Assembly: GCA_037127255.1 (NCBI GenBank)
Contig: JBANSL010000013.1
Location: 27,747,688 to 27,811,687 of the forward strand
DNA length: 64,000 bases
From: Persicaria tinctoria
Taxonomy: Eukaryota > Streptophyta > Magnoliopsida > Caryophyllales > Polygonaceae
Direction of reading: 5' to 3'
Within the stretch, counting starts at the first letter, position 1. Each line of letters opens with the position of its first letter. Position numbers and translations under genes: made by a program. Below, piece after piece: positions 41,832 to 53,738 of the stretch. The notes beneath the pieces are model-generated. The model had not been told where the DNA came from and did no database searches. It was given only the letters and a program-made list of their open reading frames with translations.

Positions 41832-44245
41832 CTAGAATATTAGAGTATATTTGCGCTGACACGGAACAATGCCAGAGGAGGTTGTAGAGACCTCAATGCC
41901 CAGAAAGTACTTGAGATGGCCAAGATCTTTCATATGAAAGCAAGAGTGAAGATATGTCTTGAACCGAGTGATAGAGTCAGAGTTGTTGTCTATAATAATC
42001 AAGTCATCGACATAAATAAGCACATGCAGAATAACACCAGACCGAGCAAAAGAGAAGAGAGAGTAGTCAGTATAAGACCGGGAGAAGCCGACCAGACGAA
42101 AGGCAGAAGCCAGCTTAGAAAACCAGTTTCGAGGAGCCTAGCAGAGCCTATAGAGTGATTTGCGAAGTCTACACACTTTGGAGGGGTCGGCAGTAGAGAA
42201 CCCAGGGGCATAGACATGCAAACCTCTTCATCAAGATCACTGTGAAGAAATGCGTTGTGAATGACCATCTGATGGAGTTCCCAGTTCTGAATAGGCGCAA
42301 CTGCAAGAAAGACTTTGACATACACCAATTTAGCAATCGGAGCAAATGTCTCAGGAAAAATCAGTGCCCTCAATCTGCCTGTTGCCAAGAACCACAAGAC
42401 GAGCTTTGCATCGCTCCATACTACCGTCTGATTTGTATTTAACTCGGAAGACCCACTTACAACCGACAACCTTCTTGTGAGGAGGCAAATCAATGACCTC
42501 TCAAGTGCCACTGCGATGAAGTGCATTAATTTTGGAGCGCATAGCATCCCGCCAATGCTGGTGACGCAATGCCTCCTGGAAAGACGACGGCTCTGGAGTG
42601 GCGGCAATAGCTGCTAAGAAGCTACTGTGCATAGGAGTAACAGAATAGGTATTGACATAATTTTCTAAGGGATAAGGTGTACCTGACAACGTGACAGAAG
42701 AAGATGAGGTCGAGATACGATCTACTTTGCGAAGAGTGTGGCACACATAGTCTCTTAGCATCATTGATGGGTTGTGGGGACGAGTAGACCTACGAAGAGG
42801 GGGCGGAGGAGATGGTTGAGGGGTTGCGAGCTGGTCATCGGCAGGCTGCAAGCAGAGACTCTTGAGGGGTTGTGAGCTGGTCATCGGTAGGCTGCCGAGA
42901 CTCATCATGGGTAGCGGAGGAGGGGTAGACGGGTGGATCAAGAACAAGGGGTCTCAATTTGAGCATGTGGAAATATATCCTCATTAAACGAGACATCTCG
43001 AGAGACAAAGATTTGATGAGTAGTGAGATAATAGAGGCATCATCCCTTCTGACGAAATGGATATTCGGTAAACAGACACTTTCTACTACGAGGAGAGAAT
43101 TTGTTGGTGGAACGAGGAATGACTGATGCGTAACAGAGGAATCTGAAGGCCCGAAGATGTGTGTAATCAGGAGATTTATTGAAGAGACATTCATAGGGTG
43201 TTTTGCCTTTAAGGACAGAGGAGGGGGTGCGGTTGATTAGAAAGCAAGCAGTGAGTTTGCATTTCCCCAAAAACGTAATAGGCAACTTGGCATAAAACAT
43301 GAGGGCTCGAACAACATTGAGAATATGGCGATGTTTACGTTCGACACGATCGTTTTGTTGAGGTGTGACAACACAGGAGGACTCAAATATTATGCCCTGA
43401 TCAGCAAGGTAGGGACGAAGGGCAAGAAATTCAGAGCTATTCTCAGTGCGAACACACTTGATTGTTGTATGAAATTGGATAACTGTGAAGCAACAAAATT
43501 GTTTCAATAGATGGGAAACCTCCTATTTGTGAGTCATAAGATAGACCCAAGTGGTGCGAGAAACATCATCTACAATGGTCAGAAAATATAAGGCGCCAGA
43601 GGAGGAGGGAACACGATAAAGACCCCAAATATTGCAGTGAATCAAATCAAAAGGTGCCGAAGAATTTGACATACTAATAGGAAAAGAAAGACGAGTTTGT
43701 TTTGCTTTGTAGCAGAAATCACAGGGTAAACTTTTATTTTGTAGACTATGACTAGAAATGTTTGGAAATGAAGAAAGCAAAGAAAAGGATGGATGCCCGA
43801 GTTTTTAATGCTAGAGGGAAGGGGATTCGGTTTGGGTTATGTGGCAGGCAAGGTTGCTGACGCCAAGAGACTTGAACAATGAAGCCCAACAGAGCCAATA
43901 TATCCTATTTCGAGCCTCACCCGCTCGAATCAGCGTGCTCAAAGTGCGGTCCTGTATCACGCAAAGCTTATCAGTCAAGGGCAGTACACATCGTAAATCA
44001 GCAGTCAAACAACCAAAGAGAGATTAAGTGACATGTAAGGCTGGGAACATATAGATCACTGATATCAAAAGAATCACAGAGAGTGATTAAGCTAGCTTGA
44101 TTAGTGGAGACGATATCGCCATCTAGATACTTGACTTGCCAATCATCGATGGTGTGGATACCCCGGAGCAACCGACGATCACCCGTTATATGAATCGAGG
44201 CGCCACTATAAAGAATCCAAGGGGTAGAAGAAATACCTACTAAGG
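41832..44245 (-). pseudogene. Decayed Copia pol, minus strand
   Basis: Read on the minus strand from 44,245: a protease-like stretch (SGAS near 44,200); a GAG-pre-integrase remnant with LPCDFCYKAKQTRLSFP (about 43,730); integrase core with DLIHCNIWGLYRVPS, VRTENSSEF and PQQNDRVERKHRHIL (43,680-43,310); RRSTRPHNP (about 42,790); reverse transcriptase with FAPIAKLVYVKVFLAVA and HNAFLHSDLDEEV (42,340-42,220) and LIYVDDLIII (42,020). Many frameshifts and stops are present. No LTR could be assigned. It stands head to head with the plus-strand Copia relic that begins at about 44,250. Confidence 0.85.
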
Positions 44246-44249
44246 TTTC

Positions 44250-45650
44250 ATTCCCGGACTTTTCTCATTATGAGCGACGTTAAAATCCTAACGGTGAACG
44301 TTCCCAAAGCGAAGGGTTTTATATCAAAGGCAACGAGGGAAGAGAGAGGAAGAAAGAGAAGCAAGATGGAGGTGACAGACCGTCCAGATCGAAGTCCAGA
44401 GGGAAAAAGGTAGTTACTTGTTACTTCTGCAAGGAAGAAGGTCACTTTAAGCGTGATTGTCCAGTAAGGAAGAAGAAGTATGAGGGAAAGATTGATGATT
44501 CGTCTTCGAAATCAGCAAACGTAGTGCAGAAAGACAATTCAGACAGTATAGACAGTACAAACTCAGATATGCGTTGAGTAACGTCGAAAAGATATTCAGA
44601 TTTATGGATCTTGGATTCTGGTTGTTCATTCCACATGACTTCGAACAAAGGCTGGTTCGAGGTGTACAAGTCAGGAAGTTTTGGTTCTGTTCGATTGGGA
44701 GACGACAAGCCATGTAATGTTGTAGGAATCGGGCATATCAAACTCAGGATGCACGATGGTGTAGTTCGGACATTGAATGATGTACGTTATGTTCTAGATC
44801 TCAAGAAGAATCTGATTTCCTTGGGTACATTACATGCAAATGGGTTCCGTTACAAGACAGTCAATGACAGTCTAAAAGTGAGAAAATGAGCCATGACCGT
44901 AATGAGGGCGAGACATACCTCTGGAAATATCTATCTCTTGTTAGGGAGTACAATTGTAGGTGGAGCTGCAATCGTAGAGTCTGAGTCTCAGAGTACAACT
45001 TTGTGGCACATGCGCCTTGGCTACATTGGCGAGCACGACATGACTGAGCTTCACAAGCGAGGTCTTCTAGCTGGTGTAAAGAGTTGTAAGATGGATTTCT
45101 GCAAGTTCTGTGTGATGGGAAAGCAGTCCAAAGTATCGTTCAAGACATGCAAACAAAATACAAGTGGCCTACTTGACTACGTACATTCTGATATGTGGGG
45201 GCCAACTCAAGTAGAGTCATTAGGAGGATCCAATTACTTTGCCACCTTTACTGATGAGTGATGACTATTCGAGAAAAGTCTGGGTGTTTTTCATGAAACA
45301 CAAATCTGAGGTCTTCAACAAGTTCAGGTTGTGGAAGGCAGAGGTAGAGAACCAGACAGAGAGGAAAGTGAAGTATCTGAGATTGGATAATGGTACAGAA
45401 TACACTGACACAAAGTTTCTACAGCTCTGTAAAGAGCATGACATTCAGAGGCACTTTACAGTTCGAAAGACACCTCAACAGAATGGTGTTTCAGAGAGGA
45501 TGGACCGTTCAATTACAGAGAAGGCTCGTTGCATAAGGTTGCAAGTATGACTTGCAAAGAGCTTTTGGGCAGAAGCAGTGAGCATGGTGGTCTATCTGAT
45601 CAATAGATCACCGCAGATTTCTCTAGACGGGAAGGTATCTGAGGAGGTAT
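44250..45650 (+). pseudogene. Copia relic (Tnt1/SIRE-like), gag end to integrase
   Basis: A zinc knuckle CYFCKEEGHFKRDC (about 44,425), then protease WILDSGCSFHMT (44,620), GAG-pre-integrase with LWHMRLGYIGEHDM and CKFCVMGKQSKVSF (45,000-45,140), integrase DYVHSDMWGPTQV and RLDNGTEYTD and PQQNGVSERMDR (45,170-45,510). Stops at 44,577 and 44,887 and a frameshift near 45,258 break it. Pol continues after the inserted LTR at 51,140. Confidence 0.88.
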
Positions 45651-46053
45651 TGATAGGGTCTATTTTAGTTGTATATTTGCATATTATATTAGGACATTTT
45701 TATGCATATTATACATATTTTATCACCTATTTTTTATTATTTTAGATTCGGAGTCTACCCTAGTATTTGTATATATTTTAGGTATTTTCGAGCTGGATCG
45801 TATAAATTTGGAGGTTGCTTGTAATTTATGGGATTATTTTGCAAATTGGAAACAAGGTGGTTGGCTCGGATTGATGTGTGGACTGGCATATTCATACGTT
45901 AAGGAGTCGAAAGGAGCCACACGACTTGGAGCACTAGAGTTTTGCCGATTAATACGATAGTTTAGATATATAGGTTAGCTATATTAATATTATTAATATT
46001 ATATGTTTAAATTAGGAAAGATGATAGATTAGGTTTTACACTATATATTCATT

Positions 46054-46320
46054 CACTACTACATATATAGTTATTGATGACATTTAAAAGATGGCGTTTT
46101 TAATAAAATGTCATTAAAAATACCTTTTATGGCGTTTGAATACAAAAACGCTATAATTTTTTAGAATACAATTTATTTATGGCGTTTTACAAACGCCGTT
46201 AAATTTATGGCATTTATAAACGCCATGGTTTTCAATTACAAAAATTTTAAAGTAATTTATGGTGTTTTAAAAATGCCGTAAATTTTATGGCGTTTATAAA
46301 ACGTCATGAAATTGGGGGTA
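46054..46320. repeat. Left subterminal repeats of the CACTA element
   Basis: Multiple TGGCGTTT and AAACGCCAT copies, several arranged as inverted pairs such as ATGGCGTTT...AAACGTCAT. Confidence 0.85.
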
Positions 46321-46631
46321 ATTTTTTCATTCCGAAATTTTAGGCATCCATTCAAGCGGCAAATAAAACCCTAATCGCTCCCGTAACTCGCGCCTCACCT
46401 CTTTCTCCCAGAGATCTGTTACCCCTCTCTCTCGTCGACAAGCTCTTCCATGGCGACCTTCTCGCCCATACTCAAGCCTTCATAGCCGTTTGTCGCCTCA
46501 TCAAGTCCTGCTCCTCATCTGCCTTCTCCGCCAGGACTCGCTCCTCATCTGCCTTCTCCTATTTCAGCTCCGACGCTCGCGAGGTCTCCTTCCTCGCCGT
46601 CCTTAATCTCCCTGTTTGCAGCGAACGGTTA

Positions 46632-46662
<31 letters not shown>

Positions 46663-47068
46663 ATGTTTGTCCCTCCCTCTAATTGCTTTCGATGGTGCTC
46701 CATCTTCGTTGAATTTAGGGCTCGATTCGTTGTTACAGTCACCGAATTGGAGGGTATCACTCGGTGTTGCCCGCATAATAGGTGGTACAAGTTCTTTTCT
46801 GATATCTCACCCCCTCACCTCTTCCTCATCTTTCCAAGATGGGTCTCTAATTTTTGCCCCAAATTCATTCATTTTCTAGGATTTTAATTCTATTGTCTGT
46901 TGTGTTTATATTTTGATGTTACAATGTTTAGGGTTTTTTTAAAAAAAAAACAAAATTGAAGTTTGATTTTGGGTGAGGTTGGAATTGCAGGTGAAATGGC
47001 CACTTCCCAGCTCACATCTTCAACAATTTGAAAAAGGAGTTTGACCATATTTGTAGTAGTGGCAGATG

Positions 47069-47838
47069 AGCTGGTGTCATGAGGTGCAAAGGTTGAAGGC
47101 TAAGTATGAATCTTTGAAGGAAACTCAGAGGTATATATATAATTTATCAACTTCAATTCTACTTGAAGGCTTAATTATACTTAGGACTTTGTTCAAGTAC
47201 AAATTTTGGTCTCTTTGACTACTGATCGATCTTAATTAAAGGCATTTGCTTGGAGAAGATCTGGGGCCCTTCAATGTGAAAGAACTTGAGAATCTGGAGA
47301 AGCAGCTCGAATCCGCCCTTGTTCAAGCCAGGCACGGAAAGGTAGATAACAAATTTGTGTATTAATATATTGTTGATGAAAATGTTATGATAAATTAAAT
47401 GGTTGTTGCATATTGATGCAGATGCAACTGATGGCTGAGCAGATGGAGAGCCATCGTAGAAAGGTATGTGTTTGCTAAATTAGACATAATGTAAAACAAT
47501 GCAAAAAATGACAAAAGATATAATATTCTTCATTGTGTGTCTTGTAATGTCGAATGACAATAGGAGCGAGAGCTCGGTGACATAAACAAGGAACTCAAGC
47601 TCAAGGTTTTCTATATATGCTTTTTTTTTCTTGCTTGACAAATACATATAACACATCATAACTATTGGTTTTGCTAAACCACTTGATATGATGAATGCAT
47701 ATATATTCTCAGATTGAGGAAGGAGTGGTGGCAGGGCAATTCAGAATGATGAATCCGCAGTTTCCAGGTTGGGGATTCGGTGCTACACCTGCAGCCAGCA
47801 GCTCTTTCTCTAATAGAGAGTTTGACCTATCAGTATAA
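47069..47838 (+). pseudogene. AGL6-like: Captured MADS-box K-domain exons, AGL6-like
   Basis: Five exon pieces in order with introns and GT...AG sites: 47,069-47,130 (SWCHEVQRLKAKYESL), 47,242-47,341 (100 nt; [20 protein letters not shown]), 47,422-47,463 (42 nt; MQLMAEQMESHRRK), 47,564-47,605 (42 nt; ERELGDINKELKLK) and from 47,713 (a divergent C-terminus with MMNPQFPGWGFG and a stop near 47,838). The 100/42/42-nt exon pattern and LGDINK motif are those of MADS K-boxes, closest to the AGL6 subfamily. The K-box is a coiled-coil dimerisation region. The DNA-binding MADS domain is absent. All pieces remain open and splice in frame, so the capture includes genomic introns and is not much decayed. 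Confidence 0.85.
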
Positions 47839-47879
47839 CTATATTGTATGTTGATTGGGGTTTTATGTTATTGTAATAA

Positions 47880-48545
47880 TGTAGCGCGACACCAGAGCTT
47901 GTATGGACTCCAACGCGTAATAGTCACTTGTTTGTCTGCACAAGTTGCTATCATGGCAGCATATCAATTTGTACAGGGAACAGAGATCAAGGGTCGTGTT
48001 GTTGATTGGGATGGGATGTTCCAGAACAGGCATCTGGTCAGCAAGCAGGATCTGAGAGATGAACCACACCCCAGGTAACTTGATCTAGATATTCTAACAT
48101 GTATTGTGATTTTGTTTTTATGAACATTTATACTCCTAAAGGGAAGGGTAAAAACATTCAATTTTGTTGTGAATTGATAAATTTGAGGTATTAGGAAATT
48201 CTATTAGTGCATAATGAGTCCGCTCTTTGGCTTGCAGGTAATGCATTTGGGCTTTTGATATACCGAAGATATTACTTTGATGTCGATATCCCTTCGAGCA
48301 CAATGGTAAAATTATACATTTAGCAGCTAGGATGAACAGGATTTGTGATCTCTTCGACATATTTGTTGATGGATTATTCTAATTGCTCTTCACTTTCTCA
48401 TGAATATTTTTTCTGTCCAATTTTTACGGTGGAGGGAGCTCTATTTACTTCTCATATCAACTTATACTTCATGTTTAATGGTACCAGGAGCTTGATGATG
48501 AATGCGGCTGCACAAGTGAGAAAATTGTATCATGAGGGTATGCTT
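47880..48545 (+). pseudogene. Unidentified captured gene fragment inside the CACTA element
   Basis: The stretch at 47,880-48,075 encodes RHQSLYGLQRVIV then AAYQFVQGTEIKGRVVDWDG and FQNRHLVSKQDLRDE, followed by a good donor (CCCCAG/GTAACTTG). Possible further exon pieces lie near 48,238 and 48,489 (after GGTACCAG). I do not recognise the family. It could be a host gene fragment or the remains of an element-encoded gene. Confidence 0.45.
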
Positions 48546-49087
48546 TCTCTTATCTTTCAACTCTTATAATGTGGCATGTTGGTTGACAATTCAGGAAAGA
48601 TGAGAAAATCTCCATAACCCTTGTAACTCCAAAAATTCATTATAGATGAAAAAAATGTTATACTTTGTGTTTTCTACATTTGGTTAAGTGCTTTCTACTT
48701 GATTTAGTTCATTCGCAAGAAGGTTTATTTATAAGTTTTCCAACTCAATGAGACTTAGATTAAAAAAAAATATAGCACTTGTAGAGTGAATCCTTCCTTT
48801 TCTCTTTGTGGTGTGGCTTGTGTAATTTTTCATTGTAATTATCCATAGTCTTGTAATTATGTTATAGGTGTATGAACAACCGAAGGAGTTGAAGCCGATC
48901 GACATACGTTCGAGTTGTCACAATTCACAAGCACATACGGAGTATTTTGCTAGTTTTACAACCTTTTTTTTTTTAGTTCTGTATATGTTTTAGTATAAGA
49001 AATTGTGCTTTGAAGAGATGCTCATGATGCAATGTAATTGATGTGGAGGCACTAAGCAGACTCGTATTGTATTATTATTGCTTTTTT

Positions 49088-49387
49088 TTAAAATAAATAA
49101 AATTCCATGGCGTTTGAAAAATGCCATGGAATGTGCACTTAAAAAAAAATAAGAATCCATGGCGTTTAAAAAACGTCATGGAATGTACAGTATAAAAAAA
49201 TAAAAATCCATGGCGTTTATAAAACGCCATGGATTACATTTTCTATGGCGTTTAGCAAACGTCATAAATTAGTGGATAAAAGAACGGCGTCGGCTTCGAC
49301 GGCGTTTGGGCATGGCGGTTAAAAACGCCATGGTTTCTCTTCTATGGCGTTTTTCAAACGCCGTGGAAAGGTGTATTTGTACTAGTG
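49088..49387. repeat. Right subterminal repeats of the CACTA element
   Basis: About ten TGGCGTTT / AAACGCCAT motifs, including CCATGGCGTTTATAAAACGC with its mirror CCATGG, ending at the TAGTG terminus. Confidence 0.85.
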
Positions 49388-49918
49388 ATTCATATGGCAA
49401 AGTATAGGGGAGAGGCCAAACGGGAGGAGCCGAAAGTGACTTTTGATCCCTAAACCCTAATTATGTTTTGATGTTATTTTGATGGAGATCTAAACTCTCC
49501 CGTTTCGTCTACAATTTGAAGCTTTATTTGGATTGATTGTGAGTTTCTAATTCTCGTTCCTTAATTCCAATGTTGAATGCTTCAACTTCTTTGCGCTTAT
49601 TGATTGATTGTTTTGTTCTTTCTTGTCTGACCAACTTGCTAGATCAATTCAATTGCTAGAGTTTTGTAGATTCCTGATTGCCAACCTTAATCCAAGTAGC
49701 AAACTTGTCACTTTAGGGCAGATTGAACTAATTGGATAAGTAGGAAGTTAGATGTGTTGTTAAATCCTTCTTTAGGGACTGCAAATATCTTGGTTAATAT
49801 CTGAACTTAAAGGTATGAATTGGGTTAAATCCTTTTCTAGGGACTGTTCAATTGATAAGGGTTTCTAAGACTGATTAGACTAGTAACTATATTAGGTTGG
49901 GACAAGGGCATTCATAGG

Positions 49919-50838
49919 TAGGGCTGGGCTTCTGGTCTGGACAAGGCCGGATCGGAAATTCCGGTCCCGGTCCGATCCGATGGACCGAAATTTTTAGAAA
50001 CTTGGACCGCGGATCGGACCGGGACCGAGAAATATGGTCCCGGGTTTTCCGATCCGCGGACCGTAAAGACCGGTTAGACCGGAATTTCTCCTAAGGCTAA
50101 AATCGAAACCTAAATTTTAAAATGTTGAATTATAAACTGAAACTTTTTCGAAAAATCCTAGATCTAAAACTGAGAGGAGATTATTGATTTTGAATGTTTA
50201 TGATTTCTCCAAAATTCCAAATCTAAAGACAAAGGGCGAGGACGATGCCTACAATTTCACAAGACGAAGGGCGAGGACGAGAGATAAAAATCTGGAAAAA
50301 AAAGGGGAAAGAGATGCCATGCGAGACAAAGGGCGACTTGGCGAGGGCGATGAGTGATGAGAGGAGGCAAAGGGTGAGGGTGGCGGCGATAGGCAGCGAA
50401 GAAGGATGACGGTGACTAGGCGAAAGGCGGTGAACTGGTGAAGATAGGGTGCTACACAGAGAGAGAGTCAAGATCGAGAGACTGGGTTTTTTATAATAAA
50501 AAAATGAAGAAGAAAAGGTAGGCCACTGTTGCTACTTGTTGTGGGGGTTGTAGGCACGTGAGTGGGGTAGTAGGTTAGTACTCAGTAGCCTAGTATGCTA
50601 TTGCACAGTGCACCCCCTATTTATTCTTAAAAACAAATCAGTACCGGTTTTCAAAAAAAAAAGCAATACCGGTCCTATTCCATTCCGGACCGGAAATTCT
50701 GGTCTGGTCCCGGTTTTGGACCGGAAACCGGAATCAGAAATTTCTTGGGCCGTGGACCAGACCGTAATACTTTTGGTCCGATCCAAGACCATAATTTCTG
50801 GTCTGGTCCCGGTCCGATCCAATTTCTGCCCAACCCTA
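49919..50838. mobile_element. hAT-type MITE with CCGGTCC-rich arms
   Basis: 920 bp. Left end TAGGGCTGGGC, complement of right end TAGGGTTGGGC, with a perfect 8-bp duplication TTCATAGG (49,911-49,918 and 50,839-50,846). The outer 150-200 bases on both sides are built of GGTCCGATCCGG / CCGGTCC units. The middle (50,220-50,470) is different, purine-rich on the plus strand and not obviously repetitive; it may be captured DNA. No recognised coding. Confidence 0.9.
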
Positions 50839-51144
50839 TTCATAGGAAACCTAAAAGGACGAGAATAAGGTACAAGGATCGTTTCAACCAAATAAAGTGG
50901 ATATTTGTAGATGAAACTATTTTATTAATCGTTATCTCCATCAATTTGTTTATAGTTTATTTTATTTTCTTTCTTATTTTCGCCACTTAAAACCCCCCTT
51001 TACCTATTAATTGGTAAATAAACTTAACTTAGGAATAACTTAATTCTCTGTGGGATCGACTCGTGCTCATCACACTACATTAGTTAGGTAGGTTTGAATT
51101 TATTTTGATACGGTTTATGCGACTAAAAATCGTGCATCAGGTAT

Positions 51145-52535
51145 GGATTTGTTCAGATTTAGATTTGTCAAATCTAAAGATATTTGGTACTCCTGCATAT
51201 GTGCTGATTCCAAGTGATGAGAGAACGAAATCGGATGCAAAGTCTAAGAAGTGCATCTTCTTGGGTTATGAGAAAGGTGTAAAGGGTTTCAAGTTTTGGG
51301 ACCCTGTTGCTAAGAAACGAGTTATCAGTCGAGATGTTGTATTTGATGAGCAGTATATGCTTCAACATGCCAAAGAAGTTGTGAGGTCTGTGGTTACAAA
51401 GACTGATCCTAAGACGGTGGAAGTGAAGCTTGGTGAAGAGATTGATACTAATGCTCTTATATCAGCAGAAAGTGAGCAACAACAATGGCATGTGGAGAGT
51501 TTTGTTTCTGGAAGACCTAAGCGCGTGACACGGCCTCCAGTCAGATTTGGTTTTGATGAGATGTTAACTACGCTCTTGTTATTGGCGAAGATGGCCAATC
51601 TAAATTTCAAGAGGCTATTCAAAGTCAGGAGAAAGAAGGATAGGTAAGTGATATGGCAGAAGAGATGGAGTCTCTCAATACGAATCAGGCATGGAAGTTA
51701 GTTAGTCTTCCGGCAGGAAAGAAGGCTATAGGGTGCAAATGGGTGTTCAAGAAGAAAGAAGGTGACTCACATATAGAAGGGGTAAGGTTTAAGGCACGCT
51801 TAGTAGCAAAGGGCTACTCACAGAAGAAGGGGATTGATTATGATGAAATATTTTCCCATGTGGTTCCACACACTTCTATCAGATTGGTTTTGGCACCGGT
51901 AGCTAGTTGGGATTTACATCTTGAGCAAATGGATATGAAGACGGCTTTGCTTCATGGTGATTTGGAAGAAGAAATTTACATGGAGCAACCAGAGGGTTTT
52001 GTTGAACCTGGAAAGGAGCAGCTTGTATGCAGTTTGAGAAAGTCATTGTATGGTTGAAGCAGGCTCCTAAGCAATGGTACAAGAAGTTTGACTCTTATAT
52101 GCTTCGAATTGGCAACCAAAGATGTGAGTATGATTGCTGCATTTATGTTAAATATCTTAATGATGGATCCCTTTTGATTTTACTGCTATATGTTGATGAT
52201 ATGCACATTGCTGGGAAGAACATTGATGATATTGTTGAGCTGAAAGCCTTGCTGGGGAAGGAGTTTGATATGAAGGATCTTGGTGCAGCAAAGAAGATCC
52301 TTTGTATGGAAATTCGTAGAGATGGAAATTCTGGGAGATTGTGGCTATCTCAACAGAATTATATTGAGAAAGTGCTTGACAAATTTGACATGGCAAAATG
52401 CAAACCTGTTAGCACTTCTTTGGAGAACCACTTCAAACTCTCTTCTACACAGTGCCCGAAGTCTAATGGAGAAATCAGAGATATGTCCAAAGATCCTTAT
52501 GCTAGTGCAGTTGGTTATCTGATGTATGTTATGGT
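51145..52535 (+). pseudogene. Copia relic, continuation: integrase end and reverse transcriptase
   Basis: Motifs in order: LKIFGTPAYVLIP, KKCIFLGYEKGVKGFKFWD, VISRDVVFDE (51,170-51,350), RRPKRVTRPP-like linker (51,515), MAEEMESLNTNQAWKLV (51,653), GCKWVFKKK, FKARLVAKGYSQKKGIDYDE, QMDMKTALLHGDLEEEIYM, a nonsense codon after KSLYG (52,055), then QAPKQWYKKFD, LLLYVDDMHIAG (52,190) and DPYASAVGYLMYVMVC (52,530). It ends abruptly where the TCGATATCGA-containing element begins; RNase H is missing. Confidence 0.9.
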
Positions 52536-53738
52536 GTGTGTTGTAGGAGGAAATCGAGTTCAAAATATAAGAATATAAATCAAACTAGATTCGTGCCCAC
52601 GCAAATAATTACAAGACTTCCTCCCAATGTAGCAACAAGAAGTCAGGATCGATCCTCGAGGAAGCGTGTCAGCGGATATCAAGCAGCGGCAAATCTCACG
52701 TCGATTTCGACCTCAGGGGACCACTCGATATCGACCAAGGCAGTCGATATCGACCTGTTCCAGTCGAATTTGGGGTTTTGCAGAAGTCATGCAATATTGA
52801 CCAGGGTGACTCGATATCGACCTGTTTGCTCAAAATCAACCTGTAACTGCAGAAACAAAAACAAGCAGCGATCTTTCTAGATCGAAAATCAGAAGTCGAT
52901 ATCAACTAGTAGGTGGTCAATATCGAGTGGGGGCAGCAGAAGAAATAAAGGACAAAGCTTGCGAATTTCGGAATAAACTATGTATGAAAGAAACTTCCAA
53001 GATCGGGGTTTGTAACAACGATAACCAAACATGCATAAGGCAAGATAAAGAGAAATAATCATGCAATCACATTAAAGGAACAAGCTTTCACCTTTTCCAA
53101 CAATTAGACAACTCTTTCAAGAAACCCTAAATGTATCTACCAATTTTATGTTTATAATCCAAGTTGTTAACATGGATCTCTATTAAATAGGTAATAAACA
53201 TATTAAAGGCAGTGGATGATCAAAACACAATAAAGGTCAAATCTTTACCTCAAACACGCTTGACTATCGTTAGGCTCACCCCAACCCTAGAAGTAGGTGG
53301 ACTACTCGCTCTTCATCGTAGGAAAAGACATCAATAATAAAAGGAAATAACTTTGCATTAATAAACTAAATAAAAGCTTACAACCGAACGAGACCAATTC
53401 CGCTCTCGCTTCACAACTTCACTCGGCCTCCACTCTCTCTCTCTCTCTACTCACTACTTCTCTTCTCTAGAATTGAATGAATAAAAACTATCCCCATGGG
53501 CTTTATTTATAGGCCTTAATCCTTGTCAATCAAGGTAAGGAATATCTATCCTATATCTAAAGATAAAATTCTACTAGGAAAGAAAGAAATCTAAATAGAT
53601 AAAACAAGATAAATCCAATAGGGTAATTAACTGTTCCACCCTTAGGATAAACAAAAAGATAAAAAGATAAAATCTTCAAATCTTCATGTGTAAGGAATCT
53701 TCTCTTGGGAATATCTCCGTTGGACTTTGGATAGTGTT
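52536..53738 (-). mobile_element. LTR-like segment of a Gypsy element rich in TCGATATCGA
   Basis: The left part (AGGAGGAAATCGAGTTC ... CAGGATCGATCC ... GAAGCGTGTCAGCG) is repeated in diverged form from 53,745 (AGGAGGATGGTCAAG ... CAGGATCGATCCACGGGGAAGCGTGTCAGCG). The GGATCGATCC phrase in this orientation matches the end of a minus-strand LTR. The ends are not sharply defined, so the exact LTR borders stay open. Confidence 0.5.
52715..52935. repeat. TCGATATCGA palindromes, LTR block
   Basis: Three exact TCGATATCGA (near 52,727, 52,745 and 52,811) plus variants TCGATTTCGA, TCGATATCAA and TCAATATCGA. Confidence 0.85.

Larger units (their letters stand above)
46054..49387. mobile_element. CACTA (En/Spm) transposon, non-autonomous, carrying gene fragments
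   Basis: It begins CACTACTACA and ends TTTGTACTAGTG, with a 3-bp ATT duplication (46,051-46,053 and 49,388-49,390). CACTA...TAGTG ends with a 3-bp duplication define the superfamily. Both subterminal regions (46,080-46,310 and 49,100-49,375) are packed with ATGGCGTTT / AAACGCCAT motifs in both orientations, the kind of array that binds CACTA transposase. No transposase is recognised. The interior holds spliced gene pieces at 47,069-47,838 and an unidentified piece at 47,880-48,545. Confidence 0.92.
45651..51139 (+). mobile_element. Solo Gypsy LTR (about 1.2 kb net) split by a CACTA element and a MITE
   Basis: It starts TGATAGGGTCTATTTTAG and ends CGTGCATCA, with GGTAT target duplications at 45,646-45,650 and 51,140-51,144. 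Removing the CACTA element (46,054-49,387) and the MITE (49,919-50,838) with their duplications leaves about 1,224 bp. Near its 3' end is TGTGGGATCGACTCGTGCTC, the LTR phrase seen in the other Gypsy elements here. It lies inside the Copia integrase/reverse-transcriptase coding. Confidence 0.9.

Noticed and set aside
46436..46620. Possible captured exon encoding LVDKLFHGDLLAHTQAF
   Set aside because: Open over a short distance only, not recognised, and without clear splice partners; not listed as a gene.
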